DNA of 64,000 nucleotides from Pseudonocardia parietis (GTDB lineage: Bacteria; Actinomycetota; Actinomycetes; Mycobacteriales; Pseudonocardiaceae): NCBI RefSeq assembly GCF_017876315.1, contig NZ_JAGINU010000001.1, positions 4,340,001-4,404,000 on the forward strand, in the 5' to 3' direction. Shown here in pieces: positions 1 to 9,910 of this stretch. The translations under genes were made by a program, and so were the position numbers. The first letter of the stretch is position 1; each line of letters starts with the position of its first letter. Under the pieces are notes generated by a model, which did not search any database, was not told where the DNA came from, and was given only the letters and a program-made list of their open reading frames with translations.

Positions 1-2
1 TG

Positions 3-671
3 AAACCCGAGCTCGTGGCCACCGGCCCGAACCGGGTCTGGACGTGGGACATCACGAAACTGGCTGGTCCGGCCCGGGGTGTCTGGTTCTGCCTGTACGT
101 GCTCATCGACATCTACAGCCGCTACACCCCCGGTTGGATGGTCGCGGCCACCGAGGACGCCGACCTGGCGCACCGGTTCTTGGACGCCACGATCGGTAAC
201 CACGACATCGACCCGGACACGTTGACCGTGCACGCCGATCGCGGCGGCCCGATGAAGAGCAAGAGCGTCGCCGAACTGCTGTCGGACCTGCAGGTCAGCC
301 GGTCGCACTCGCGGCCGAAGACCTCCAACGACAACCCCTACAGCGAGTCCCAGTTCAAGACGCTGAAGTACCGGCCGGCCTTCCCCGAGCGGTTCGACTC
401 GATCGAGCACGCGCGCGAATTCTGCGGCGAGTTCTTCACCTGGTACAACCATGATCATCGCCACTCCGGCGTCGGGCTGCACACCCCGGCATCGGTCCAC
501 TTCGGAACCGCGCCGCAGATCCGCCGCCACCGCGGCACGGTCCTCGCCGACGCCCACGCCGCGCACCCGGAGCGGTTCGTCCACGGCACCCCGCAGCCCC
601 CGAAGCTGCCCGGCACGGTCTGGATCAACCCACCCACCGAGAAGGAGGCGACGCCCGGCCCGACCAACTAA
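3..671 (+). CDS. IS3-type transposase, C-terminal part
   Basis: This is the integrase (DDE) half of an insertion sequence transposase. The open frame runs through the left edge, so the true start lies outside the window. The catalytic triad is readable: Asp in WDITKL, Asp in ADRGG and Glu in SESQFKTLKYR. The C-terminal part contains the HSGVGLHTPASVHFGTA stretch common in actinobacterial IS3-like transposases. The element probably ends about 30 bases after the stop, near a TTGACA at 699-704. It is unrelated at the protein level to the IS3 element at 44.6-45.9 kb. Whether the full element is intact cannot be judged from this window. Confidence 0.85.
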   Translation, partial: KPELVATGPNRVWTWDITKLAGPARGVWFCLYVLIDIYSRYTPGWMVAATEDADLAHRFLDATIGNHDIDPDTLTVHADRGGPMKSKSVAELLSDLQVSRSHSRPKTSNDNPYSESQFKTLKYRPAFPERFDSIEHAREFCGEFFTWYNHDHRHSGVGLHTPASVHFGTAPQIRRHRGTVLADAHAAHPERFVHGTPQPPKLPGTVWINPPTEKEATPGPTN

Positions 672-785
672 TCCAGCGAAGAACTTGCCCAAACGATCTT
701 GACAGGTACCGCTCAAGGGATGTCCCGACCCAGCGGGATTGGGCCGGACGGCGGCCGACCCGCAGGGCCGTATGGGGTGGGATGG

Positions 786-1382
786 GCACACCGTAGGCGG
801 GCGCGCGGCCCAGGTCATCGCCTACTGCCGAGTACGGGATGGGTGTGACGCAATCCCGACCCGGCATGAGGCCGAATGGCGGTCGACTGCCCCGCATCCG
901 GATGTGTACCTAGAGAAGGAACCGCTCCAGACCCCGGCGGGCATCGATTCCTGTCACGCGATGTCCCGGGCCCCGACCGAGCGGGCGGCCCCGGTGCAGA
1001 AGGGGGCCCGCCTCGTGTCCCGACCACCGGCGACGGCGCCGGCACCACCCCTGGCATCAGCGCGGACCTTCGGCGCCACCACGGGCTCGATCACATGGGA
1101 CTGGTCGTGCTCGACCTCGAACTCGGCCGCGACCGCACCGGTGCGCTGCTCGACGGAGTCGCCCTGGTGCCCCCACTGCGAGACAGCGGCTGGCAGGTGC
1201 TCGCGCTGACCGAGCACACCCCACCCGAACGGATCGGCGCCACCCTGGCCGCCGGCGCCCACTACACCGTCTCGGTGGCCACCGTGCGCACTCAGATCCG
1301 CGGCATCCTCACCGAACTCGAGGTCCACTCCCAACTCGAAGCCGTCGCCCTCTACACCCGACACCACCGCCCCGAACCCTGA
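786..1382 (+). pseudogene. Decayed copy of LuxR-type response regulator
   Basis: This is a degraded duplicate of the regulator at 59923-60654, including about 220 bases of its upstream leader. The surviving protein pieces are the phosphoacceptor region (LVVLDLELGRD) and the end of the LuxR HTH (SVATVRTQIRG to the C-terminus). They match residues of about 73-125 and 204-243 of the intact copy. The acidic N-terminal part of the receiver, the conserved Lys segment and most of the HTH are deleted. The GTG equivalent to the intact start (1015) is out of frame with the conserved core, so a frameshift is present as well. The second deletion joins in frame. A functional product is unlikely. Confidence 0.8.
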
Positions 1383-1524
1383 CCATCGCGGCGTATCGCC
1401 CGGTGATCGACACAGCCCGCATCGCACTGGCTGCGCTCGGGCGGCCGCCCTCACGGCGACCTTCACCGACCGGGAGGAAGGGTCTACCCTGCTCAGGCTG
1501 CATCTCCACGGGGAGGGCCCGGCG

Positions 1525-1914
1525 ATGACGGATCAGGGCACGGCGTCGGTCGAGACGTTGAAGGCGATCGCGGCCGCATTCAACGCACACGACCTGGACG
1601 CGATCATGGAGTTCTTCACCGAGGACTGTTCGCTGGACATGCCGAGGGGGCCCGAGCCGTGGGGGCAGCGTCTCGTCGGCAAGGCGGCGGTGCGGGCGGG
1701 CTTGGCCACGCGCTTCGCAGGACTGCCCGACGTCCACTACGGCGATGACCGGCATTGGGTCAGCGGTGACCTCGGTGTCTCCGAGTGGCTCCTCACCGGC
1801 ACGAGGGGCGACGGCGAGCAGGTCCGTGTCCGCGGCTGCGACCACTGGGAGTTCCGCGGTGCCCAGGTGGTCCGCAAGGACTCGTACTGGAAGATCGTCG
1901 ACCCCGCGGTCTAG
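1525..1914 (+). CDS. SnoaL-like / NTF2-fold protein
   Basis: A 129-residue protein of the NTF2-like superfamily, in which a cone-shaped fold either binds small hydrophobic ligands or catalyses reactions such as isomerisation. The N-terminal helix (AFNAHDLDAIMEFFTEDC), the GKAAVRAGLATRF segment and the WEFRGAQVVRKDSYWKIVD end are typical of the SnoaL/YesE-like branch. The ATG is preceded by a GGGGAGGG ribosome-binding site. It is followed by an alpha/beta hydrolase on the same strand, about 100 bases on. No substrate can be deduced from the sequence. Confidence 0.8.
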   Translation: MTDQGTASVETLKAIAAAFNAHDLDAIMEFFTEDCSLDMPRGPEPWGQRLVGKAAVRAGLATRFAGLPDVHYGDDRHWVSGDLGVSEWLLTGTRGDGEQVRVRGCDHWEFRGAQVVRKDSYWKIVDPAV

Positions 1915-2016
1915 CACCTCGTCGATCGCGGTGCGCTTCGCAGCCGGGCGATGAGTCTCGTCCCTGCCGCCGGTCGGTACGGGTGATGACTCATCCCGAC
2001 GGAAGGAGCGACACCG

Positions 2017-2778
2017 ATGTCGCACGGGGCCTACATGCCGGTGAACGGCATCGATCTCTACTACGAGGTGCACGGTCCGGAGCGGGCCGGGACTCCGCTG
2101 GTCATGCTGCACGGCGGAGTGCTCACGTTCATCTCGAGTTTCGGCGCGTTGCTGCCGGGGATCACCGTCGATCGGCAGGTCATCGGCGTCGAGCTGCAGG
2201 GGCACGGGCACACCGCCGACGGCGAGCGGCCGTTCAGCATCGCGCAGTGCGCGGACGACGTGGTGGCGTTGCTGGACCGGCTGGGGGTGGAGCGGGCCGA
2301 CGTCTTCGGCTACAGCCTGGGCGGGCTGGTCGCGATCGACATCGCCACCCGCCACCCGCAATGTCTCGGCCGGGTCGTGCTGGCCGCGGCGCACTTCCGG
2401 CCGGACGCGTACTACCCGGAGATCACGGCGCCGGAGCAGGATTCGCCCCGGCTGCCGACCGAGGACGACTTCGCGGCCATGCACAAGGCGTATGTCGAGG
2501 TGGCGCCCGACCCGGAGCACTTCTTCCCGTTCCTGGAGAAGATCCAGCCGGCGGTGCACGACTTCGAGCCGTGGACCGACGAGCAGCTGGTCCGGCTCAC
2601 CATGCCGATCTTGATGATCATCGGTGATACCGACTTCATCCGGCTCGAGCACGCGGTCGAGATGCAGAACCGGTTGCCGGACTCGCAGCTGGCCATCCTG
2701 CCCGGCACCCGGCACATGGAGGTCACCGCGCGGGCCGACCTGGTGCTGCCGATGGTGAGAACCTTCCTGCGCGGCTGA
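2017..2778 (+). CDS. Alpha/beta hydrolase
   Basis: A 253-residue single-domain alpha/beta hydrolase fold protein. It has an oxyanion-type HGG at residues 32-34 and the nucleophile elbow GYSLGG with Ser100. The likely acid is Asp204 or Asp206 in GDTDF, and His233 lies in GTRHME near the C-terminus. The start is supported by a strong GGAAGGAG ribosome-binding site. The family includes esterases, haloperoxidase-like enzymes and C-C hydrolases, and nothing here fixes the substrate. The gene faces the convergent ECF sigma factor gene, with only 58 bases between the stops. Confidence 0.85.
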   Translation: MSHGAYMPVNGIDLYYEVHGPERAGTPLVMLHGGVLTFISSFGALLPGITVDRQVIGVELQGHGHTADGERPFSIAQCADDVVALLDRLGVERADVFGYSLGGLVAIDIATRHPQCLGRVVLAAAHFRPDAYYPEITAPEQDSPRLPTEDDFAAMHKAYVEVAPDPEHFFPFLEKIQPAVHDFEPWTDEQLVRLTMPILMIIGDTDFIRLEHAVEMQNRLPDSQLAILPGTRHMEVTARADLVLPMVRTFLRG

Positions 2779-2836
2779 CGATCGTGAGAGCACGTCGGCA
2801 ACGAAGACCGGCGTGACGGTGGTCGAGGCGGGGCGT

Positions 2837-3823
2837 TCATCGCTCACCGTCGGCCGTGCTGAGTGTGGCCGGCAGGTCGAAGTGCTCGAACACCGCGCCG
2901 TCGAAGGTGACGATCTCGGTGACGACCCCGTCCTGCACCCGCAGGACGTCGATCGCCAGCGGTTCGTAGGCGGCGGCGCCCGGCTTGCGCACGTAGGCCG
3001 CGACCGCGGGCTGACCGTTGGCGCGGGTGACCACGCATCGCATGCTGCCGAACGTCTCCGAACCGAACCCGCCGTCGATCCAGCCCTGCACGACCGTGCT
3101 CCGGCCGGCCCACACGCCGGGTGCCGGTGGCATCGAGAACCGGACGTCCTCGTGCATGAGCGCCGCCAGGCCCTCGGTGTCGGCGCGCTCGCTGCACTCG
3201 ACGTAGCGGGCGAGCAGCTCCTGCTCGGCGGCGGTCGCCTCCGCGGCGTGTTGCCACGCTTCACGGTCCCGGGGCAGGCTCTTCCGCAGCCCGGCCCGCG
3301 CGCGCTGCAGCGCGGAGTTCACCGACGCCTCGGTCGTCTCGAGCAGCCGCGCGGTCTCCTTCGCCGAGCAGCCGAGGACGTCGCGCAGCACGAGCACGGC
3401 CCGCGGCAGTGGCGCGAGGTGCTGGATCGCGGCGATGAACCACAGCTCGACGGTCTCCTTGGCCAGCGCCACGTCCTCCGGACCCTCGCGCCGGTCGGGC
3501 AGCTGCGCCAGGAGATCGTCGGGATAGGGCTGCAACCACGCGACCTCTCCGCTCGCGCTGGGCCGACGCGGACGCTTGTCGAGCGCGTCGAGACAGGCGT
3601 TCGTCGCGATCCGGTACAGCCACGCACGGACCGACGCGCGGCCCTCGTACGTCTCGCGCCCGCGCCACGCGCGTAGGAACGCCTCCTGGACGAGGTCCTC
3701 GGCCTCCTCGAACGATCCGAGCAGGCGGTAGCAGTGGACGTGCAGCTCGCGGCGGTGCGGCTCGACGCGGGCGCCGAACGCCTGCTCGTCGAGTGGCCTG
3801 AAGTCGTCATCGATGGAGCTCAT
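2837..3823 (-). CDS. ECF sigma factor with SnoaL C-terminal domain
   Basis: A 328-residue extracytoplasmic-function sigma factor of the long type (TIGR02960/SigJ-SigG-like). Region 2 is visible around residues 20-90 (HCYRLLGSFEEAEDLVQEAF, then WLYRIATNACLD). Region 4 follows around residues 130-185 (RAVLVLRDVLG, ETARLLETTEASVNSALQRAR). A SnoaL-like domain fills about residues 200-315 and in characterised relatives modulates activity. No anti-sigma gene is adjacent, which fits this class, where the C-terminal domain takes the control role. The start ATG is followed directly by SSIDDD. Confidence 0.88.
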   Translation of the reverse strand: MSSIDDDFRPLDEQAFGARVEPHRRELHVHCYRLLGSFEEAEDLVQEAFLRAWRGRETYEGRASVRAWLYRIATNACLDALDKRPRRPSASGEVAWLQPYPDDLLAQLPDRREGPEDVALAKETVELWFIAAIQHLAPLPRAVLVLRDVLGCSAKETARLLETTEASVNSALQRARAGLRKSLPRDREAWQHAAEATAAEQELLARYVECSERADTEGLAALMHEDVRFSMPPAPGVWAGRSTVVQGWIDGGFGSETFGSMRCVVTRANGQPAVAAYVRKPGAAAYEPLAIDVLRVQDGVVTEIVTFDGAVFEHFDLPATLSTADGER

Positions 3824-3888
3824 GATGGGTGTGACGGCGGGCGGCCCGGAAACTCATCACCCCGCGCCGGCCAGGTGACCAGGCGCCG

Positions 3889-4164
3889 CTACGTGTCGGG
3901 CGTGCTCGGTCGTAGCAGGGGGACCGACGGTGTGACGGCCAGGTCGGACAGCTGCTGCGGCGTCAGCCGGAAGGGCTCCGGGTAGCGATCGGGGTCGGTG
4001 TTCTCGGCGGGTTCGGTGGAACGCCAGGCGTAGCGGCAGGTGGGGCAGATGTAGACGGTCCAGACGTCGGGTACCGGCGATCTGCTCAGCTCCTGCACGG
4101 TCGCGGCCCGGCAGCGTGGACAGGCGCCGGGCAGCTGCGCGGGCGCCTCCCCCGTGGCGGTCAC
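3889..4164 (-). CDS. vdcD: VdcD-like zinc-ribbon subunit of UbiD decarboxylase
   Basis: A 91-residue protein with two Cys pairs (C15-x2-C18 and C40-x2-C43), followed by RYAWRSTEP and a RYPEPFRLTPQQL segment. This pattern matches the small third component (subunit D) of non-oxidative vanillate/4-hydroxybenzoate decarboxylase systems. The GTG start overlaps the UbiD stop by four bases (GTGA), so translation is probably coupled. It is the last gene of the malic enzyme-to-vdcD cluster. The exact biochemical role of subunit D is not well established even in known systems. The start was chosen by the overlap and the family length. Confidence 0.8.
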   Translation of the reverse strand: MTATGEAPAQLPGACPRCRAATVQELSRSPVPDVWTVYICPTCRYAWRSTEPAENTDPDRYPEPFRLTPQQLSDLAVTPSVPLLRPSTPDT

Positions 4165-5585
4165 CGCAGATCCTTGATCATCGCGGAGAGCCTGGTACGC
4201 CACGCGTCGGTGCCGTGCGGGGTGTCGAGCTCCATGCCGTAGTCGCCGCGGTCGTCGGGCGCCACGGGGGTGGTCGCGTCGATGATCATTTTGTGCACCA
4301 TGCCCGGCGGCTGCCCGGCCGGGTTGAGCAGGTTGGACGAGAGGTTCGGCAGGATCATCACGTCGCCCGCGGGGTTGACCTTCACCGAGATGGCCCACAT
4401 CACCTGGTTGAGATCGAACGGATCGACGTCCGCGTCGACGACGATCACGATCGTCGCGTATCCGATCCCGTGCGACGTGGTCAGCAGCCGCATGCCGACG
4501 GCCTTGGCGAACCCGCCGTAGCGGACCCCGGTCGACACGATGACGACCAGCCCGTGCGTGTAGAGCGCGTTGACCGCCGTGACCTCGGGGAACGCGTCGT
4601 TGAGCTGGACGAAGATGGGCGCGCTGGTCGTCATCGCCTGCAAATAGTCGATCTCGGTCCAGGGCCGTCCGACATAGACGGCGTCGAAGACGGGAGCGGT
4701 GCGATGGTGCACGCGGTCGATCTCGATGACCGGGTAGCGGTGCGAGCCGGAGTAGTAGCCGGGGAACTCACCGAACGGCCCCTCGGGCTCGCGCAGCCCG
4801 CCGAGGATCCGCCCCTCCAGGACGTACTCCGAGCCCCAGGGCACGTCGAGCCCGGACTCCGTCCGCACGATCCGGTAGGGACTGCCCTGCAGGGCCGCGG
4901 CCATCTTGTACTCGAGCTGGTCGTAGAGCATCGGGGTGGCGGCCATGAGCGTGATCAAGGGTTCGTTGCCCAGGGCGATGGCGATCGGCAGGTCCTCGCC
5001 GCGCTCCTCGGCGTGCCGCAGGTGGAGGGCGATGTCGTGCTGAGGCACGGTCTGGATGCCGAGCCGGTTGCGCCCCTTGACCTGCAGCCGGTACACGCCG
5101 ACGTTCTGGACGTCGTCGTTGTCCGGGTCGTCGGGATCGCGGCTGACCACGCACGGCTTGTCGATGAAGTACCCGCCGTCGCCCCGGTTGAGACGGAACA
5201 GCGGCATCAGGTCGAAGAGGTTGACATCGGACTCGATGACGTTCTCCTCCCAGGGTGCCTCGTGCGCGAAGGCGAGCTCGCCGGGATAGCGCTGGTAGCC
5301 CTCGACGAACCGGTGGAACTGCTCGCGCGGGGTGGCGTCGGGCTCCATGCCGAGCGCCAGGGCGTGGTTGGGCCACGAGCCGTGCACGTTCATCGCCAGC
5401 TGCGCATCGGCATAGCCGGCGATGTCGCTGAAGACGATCGCCGGGCTCTCGGTCCCGAGGCGGGTGAGCGCACATGCCGCCGCCGCGAGATCCGGCTCCG
5501 GCATCACCGCCGCGGTGACGCGCAGCAGCCGGCGATGCTTCTCCAGCGTCGCGAGGAACGCCCGCAGGTCCGGATAGGCGCTCAC
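4161..5585 (-). CDS. ubiD: UbiD-family prenylated-FMN (de)carboxylase
   Basis: A 474-residue UbiD-family enzyme, a reversible (de)carboxylase that depends on prenylated FMN and acts on aromatic or alpha,beta-unsaturated acids. The hallmark EGPFGEFPGYYSG segment carries the two catalytic glutamates of the E-R-E network. NVGVYRLQVKG supplies the conserved Arg region, and PQHDIALHL a His for metal/cofactor binding. Length fits the vanillate/4-hydroxybenzoate decarboxylase (VdcC/ShdC) branch better than the ubiquinone enzyme, and the VdcD neighbour supports this. The GTG start overlaps the stop of the upstream flavin protein by four bases. The substrate is unknown: phenolic acids are the best guess. 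Confidence 0.88.
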   Translation of the reverse strand: MSAYPDLRAFLATLEKHRRLLRVTAAVMPEPDLAAAACALTRLGTESPAIVFSDIAGYADAQLAMNVHGSWPNHALALGMEPDATPREQFHRFVEGYQRYPGELAFAHEAPWEENVIESDVNLFDLMPLFRLNRGDGGYFIDKPCVVSRDPDDPDNDDVQNVGVYRLQVKGRNRLGIQTVPQHDIALHLRHAEERGEDLPIAIALGNEPLITLMAATPMLYDQLEYKMAAALQGSPYRIVRTESGLDVPWGSEYVLEGRILGGLREPEGPFGEFPGYYSGSHRYPVIEIDRVHHRTAPVFDAVYVGRPWTEIDYLQAMTTSAPIFVQLNDAFPEVTAVNALYTHGLVVIVSTGVRYGGFAKAVGMRLLTTSHGIGYATIVIVVDADVDPFDLNQVMWAISVKVNPAGDVMILPNLSSNLLNPAGQPPGMVHKMIIDATTPVAPDDRGDYGMELDTPHGTDAWRTRLSAMIKDLR

Positions 5586-6076
5586 GGCGTCGCCCGCAGC
5601 GCGCCGATCTGTCGTTCCCACCGCTGCAGCACCGTCTCCGGATCGTGCACGGTGAACGTGACCCCGGTCGTGACGTCGGCGTAGGGCGCCCGGTGGAAGC
5701 GGACCGACTCGGTGATCGCCTCGAACATCGCCAGGTCGACCGTGGGCGGCGGGTCGAGGCGCCGCGCGCGCAGCCGCACCTCCCCCATGCCGCCCTCGAC
5801 CGACAGCGTGAGCGCCAGCCGCCCGTCGCGGGTCAGGTTCGCCGTGGTCGTCGACCGGGGATAGGTCAGCAGACGGAGGCGGTCGGGTGGCAGCGCCACC
5901 ATGTCGCCCGCACTGAGCAGCGTGGCGTGCGGCCAGCCTTCGGTGTCCACTGTGGAGATGCGTACCGCCTGGGTCTTCGCGAGCAGGCCGGATCCGTCGA
6001 GGTAGCCGGCGAGCCACTCCGGGAGCTCCGTGACCCGCGACGCCTCGGGCGGGGTGTAGCGGTGCTCGGTGCTCAT
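5582..6076 (-). CDS. PNPOx-like FMN-binding protein
   Basis: A 164-residue protein resembling the pyridoxamine 5'-phosphate oxidase / flavin reductase split-barrel superfamily. The VRISTVDTEGWPHATLLSAG and RLRLLTYPRSTTTANLTRDG segments look like the FMN-binding barrel strands. It lies between ubiX and ubiD with four-base overlaps on both sides, so it is almost certainly co-expressed with them. One inference is a role in flavin supply, reduction or cofactor handling for the prenyl-FMN system. It could equally act on the aromatic substrate or product. The start ATG is fixed by the overlap with the ubiX stop. Confidence 0.75.
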   Translation of the reverse strand: MSTEHRYTPPEASRVTELPEWLAGYLDGSGLLAKTQAVRISTVDTEGWPHATLLSAGDMVALPPDRLRLLTYPRSTTTANLTRDGRLALTLSVEGGMGEVRLRARRLDPPPTVDLAMFEAITESVRFHRAPYADVTTGVTFTVHDPETVLQRWERQIGALRATP

Positions 6077-6663
6077 GTGGCGGCCTCCGCGGACGGGTCG
6101 GTGGGCGAGGTACCGGGCCAGCGCTCGAGGCCCGGCATCTCCAGGCCGAAGAGGTCCAGCACCCGCCCGACGGTGTGGCCGACGAGGTCGTCGACGGTCT
6201 GCGGGTTCTGGTAGAAGGCCGGGACCGGTGGCGCGATGATCGCTCCCATCCGGCTCAGCGCGAGCATGTTCTCGAGATGGATCTCGTTGAGCGGTGTCTC
6301 GCGAGCCAGGAGGACGAGCGGGCGCCGCTCCTTGAGCGTGACGTCGGCCGCGCGCACGACGAGGTCGTCGGCCAGGCCGAACCGGATCGCCGCCAGCGTC
6401 TTCATGCTGCACGGCGCGACGACCATCCCGTCGTGCCGGAACGACCCGCTGGAGATCGGCGCCGCCTGGTTCCGGCGGGAGTGGTGGGCCCAGGCCAGCG
6501 CCGCGACCTCACGCACGGTGCGGCCGGTCTCCTTCGAGATCGTGACCTCCGCCCAGCGGCTGAGCACCAGGTGCGACTCGACCCCCAGGACGTCGAGCGC
6601 CTCGAGGAGCCGGACACCGTAGATCGCGCCGGTCGCACCGGTCATGGCGACGACGATCCTCAT
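6073..6663 (-). CDS. ubiX: UbiX-type flavin prenyltransferase
   Basis: A 196-residue UbiX/Pad1/VdcB homologue that attaches a dimethylallyl group to FMN to make the prenyl-FMN cofactor of UbiD. It shows GATGAIYGVRLLEAL at the N-terminus, VVAPCSMKTLAAI in the middle, and RPLVLLARETPLNEIHL, which lines the active site. The family length is normal. Its stop overlaps the start of the flavin-binding protein, and only 26 bases separate its start from the fumarase stop. Having ubiX next to ubiD means this unit can mature its own decarboxylase. Confidence 0.92.
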   Translation of the reverse strand: MRIVVAMTGATGAIYGVRLLEALDVLGVESHLVLSRWAEVTISKETGRTVREVAALAWAHHSRRNQAAPISSGSFRHDGMVVAPCSMKTLAAIRFGLADDLVVRAADVTLKERRPLVLLARETPLNEIHLENMLALSRMGAIIAPPVPAFYQNPQTVDDLVGHTVGRVLDLFGLEMPGLERWPGTSPTDPSAEAAT

Positions 6664-6689
6664 GGCCCCTCCGTGGTGTGGACGCGCAC

Positions 6690-8144
<1,455 letters not shown>

Positions 8145-8147
8145 CGC

Positions 8148-9791
8148 TCAGCCTTCCGCGGCCGGGTACACGGGCTGGTACATCGCGTCCTGGACGGCCT
8201 GCACCAGCTCGTCGGGCGGGGCCGGGGCGACACCGTCGCGCGCGGCCGCCCGCACGACGGCGGCCGCGACCATGGCGGAGGAGGCCCGCAGGTTCGCCAC
8301 GTCCGGCAGCAGCGACGCGCCGGGCGCGGTGGGGTCGACCTGGGCGGCGACGGCCTCGGCGGCGGCGAGCAGCATGCCGTCGGTGACGCGGGACGCGCCG
8401 GACAGGATCGTGCCGAGCCCGAGCCCGGGGTAGAGCAGGGCGTTGTTGGCCTGGCCGATCGTGTAGGTCGTGCCGTCGTGGGTGAACGGTGGCACCGGGA
8501 TGCCCACCGCCACGAGCGCCCGGCCCCGCGACCAGGCGACCGCGTCCTGCGGCATGACCTCGATGCGCTCGGTCGGGTTGGACAACGGCAGCAGGATCGG
8601 CCGCTCCACACCCGCGCACAGCGCCTCGATCACCTCCTCGGTGAACGCGTTGTGCGCCGTGGACGTGCCGATCAGGATCGTCGGACGGACCTGCCGGACG
8701 GCGGTCAGCAGGTCGATCCCGCCCTCGGCCCAGCCGGTCACCTCGGCGGCCGGGCGCGCGTAGGCGGCCTGGTAGTCCGGCAGGCCGGGCATGTCGTCGG
8801 TGACCAGGCCGTACTTGTCCACGAGCCAGACCCGCGACCTCGCCTGCTCGGGCGTGAGGCCGGCGCGCACCATCGCCGCCGAGATCTGGTCGGCCATGCC
8901 GGTGCCGGCGGTGCCGGCCCCGAACACCAGCAGCCGCTGCTGGTCGAAGCCCTCGCCGGTGACCTTCATGGCCGAGATGACCGAGGCCATCACGATCGCA
9001 CCGGTGCCCTGCATGTCGTCGTTGAAGATCCGGTACCGGTCGCGGTACTGCTCGAGGATCCGCCGCGCGTTGGCCGGTCCGAAGTCCTCGAAGTGCAGCA
9101 GCGCCTTCGGGAACATGCCCGAGACCGTCTCCAGGTAGGTCGCGATCAGGTCGTCGTAACGCTGCCCGCTCACGCGCGCATGGCGGTTGCCGAGGTAGGC
9201 GGGATCGTTGAGCAGGGTCGGGTTGTCGGTGCCGCAGTCGAGGTTGACCGCGACAACCCGATCCGGGTGGATACCGGCGGCCGCGGTGTAGACGGCGAGC
9301 TTGCCGATGGAGATGTCGGTCCCGTTGACGCCCCAGTCACCGATGCCGAGGATCTCCTGCGCATCGGACACCACGACCAGGTCGACGTCGTCGGGCCCCA
9401 GGCCGAGCGTCTCGAAGGAGGGCCGCACGTCCTCCGGGCGGTCGATGGACAGGTAGATCGCGCGGGAGGTCCGGTAGTCGTGGCTCCACTGTTCGATCGC
9501 CTCGCCGACGGTCGGGTCGTAGACCACGGGCAGCAGTTCCGCGAGGTGGTCGGCCAGCACCCGGAAGTACAACGTCTCGTTGCGGTCGTGCAGCAGATCG
9601 AGATAGATGTAGCGGCCGAGGTCGGTCTGCTTGCGCTGCAGCTGGGCCCACACCCGTCGTGCCTGCTCGTCGAGCGTCTCGACGGCCGCGGGCAGCCGGC
9701 CGACGAGGCCGAGCTTCGCGCGTTCCGCCGTGGTGAAGGCGGTACCGCGGTTGACCAGCGGATCGCGCAGCGCCTCGGGTACGTGGCTCAT
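8148..9791 (-). CDS. NAD(P)-dependent malic enzyme
   Basis: A 547-residue malic enzyme of the long (SfcA/MaeA) type, oxidatively decarboxylating malate to pyruvate. Diagnostic segments include the YDPTVGEAIEQWSHDYR entry, GDWGVNG, SIGKLAVYTAAAGIHP with the catalytic Lys, FEDFGPANARRIL and FNDDMQGTGAI with metal ligands. A Rossmann motif VFGAGTAGTGMA and SNPTERIE follow. The ATG before SHVPEALRD was chosen because it matches the family start; upstream in-frame residues are low-complexity. It heads the six-gene minus-strand cluster that continues into fumC and the UbiX/UbiD genes. Cofactor preference cannot be assigned with confidence. Confidence 0.9.
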   Translation of the reverse strand: MSHVPEALRDPLVNRGTAFTTAERAKLGLVGRLPAAVETLDEQARRVWAQLQRKQTDLGRYIYLDLLHDRNETLYFRVLADHLAELLPVVYDPTVGEAIEQWSHDYRTSRAIYLSIDRPEDVRPSFETLGLGPDDVDLVVVSDAQEILGIGDWGVNGTDISIGKLAVYTAAAGIHPDRVVAVNLDCGTDNPTLLNDPAYLGNRHARVSGQRYDDLIATYLETVSGMFPKALLHFEDFGPANARRILEQYRDRYRIFNDDMQGTGAIVMASVISAMKVTGEGFDQQRLLVFGAGTAGTGMADQISAAMVRAGLTPEQARSRVWLVDKYGLVTDDMPGLPDYQAAYARPAAEVTGWAEGGIDLLTAVRQVRPTILIGTSTAHNAFTEEVIEALCAGVERPILLPLSNPTERIEVMPQDAVAWSRGRALVAVGIPVPPFTHDGTTYTIGQANNALLYPGLGLGTILSGASRVTDGMLLAAAEAVAAQVDPTAPGASLLPDVANLRASSAMVAAAVVRAAARDGVAPAPPDELVQAVQDAMYQPVYPAAEG

Positions 9792-9841
9792 GGCAGGCTC
9801 CTTCCGGGCGGACGGGCGTGGGATACCTCGTCGGCGGAGGG

Positions 9842-9871
9842 TGCGCGTATTACAGCGGGGCGTGCGCGTAT
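9842..9871. promoter_or_regulatory. Direct repeat TGCGCGTAT upstream of malic enzyme
   Basis: TGCGCGTAT occurs twice (9842-9850 and 9863-9871), 21 bases apart start to start, or two helical turns. It sits in the 119-base gap between the GNAT stop and the malic enzyme start, about 50-80 bases upstream of the latter. Such phased direct repeats are common operator designs. No matching regulator gene is adjacent. Confidence 0.35.
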
Positions 9872-9910
9872 GCCGTCGATGACATGCGCAGAGCGGTCGT
9901 CGACCTGCGG

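Noticed and set aside
1309..3264. Long 651-codon open frame on the minus strand
   Set aside because: It lies across the SnoaL-like and hydrolase genes and the end of the sigma factor in other frames, is Arg/Pro/Ser-rich and has no domain; it is a GC-bias shadow.
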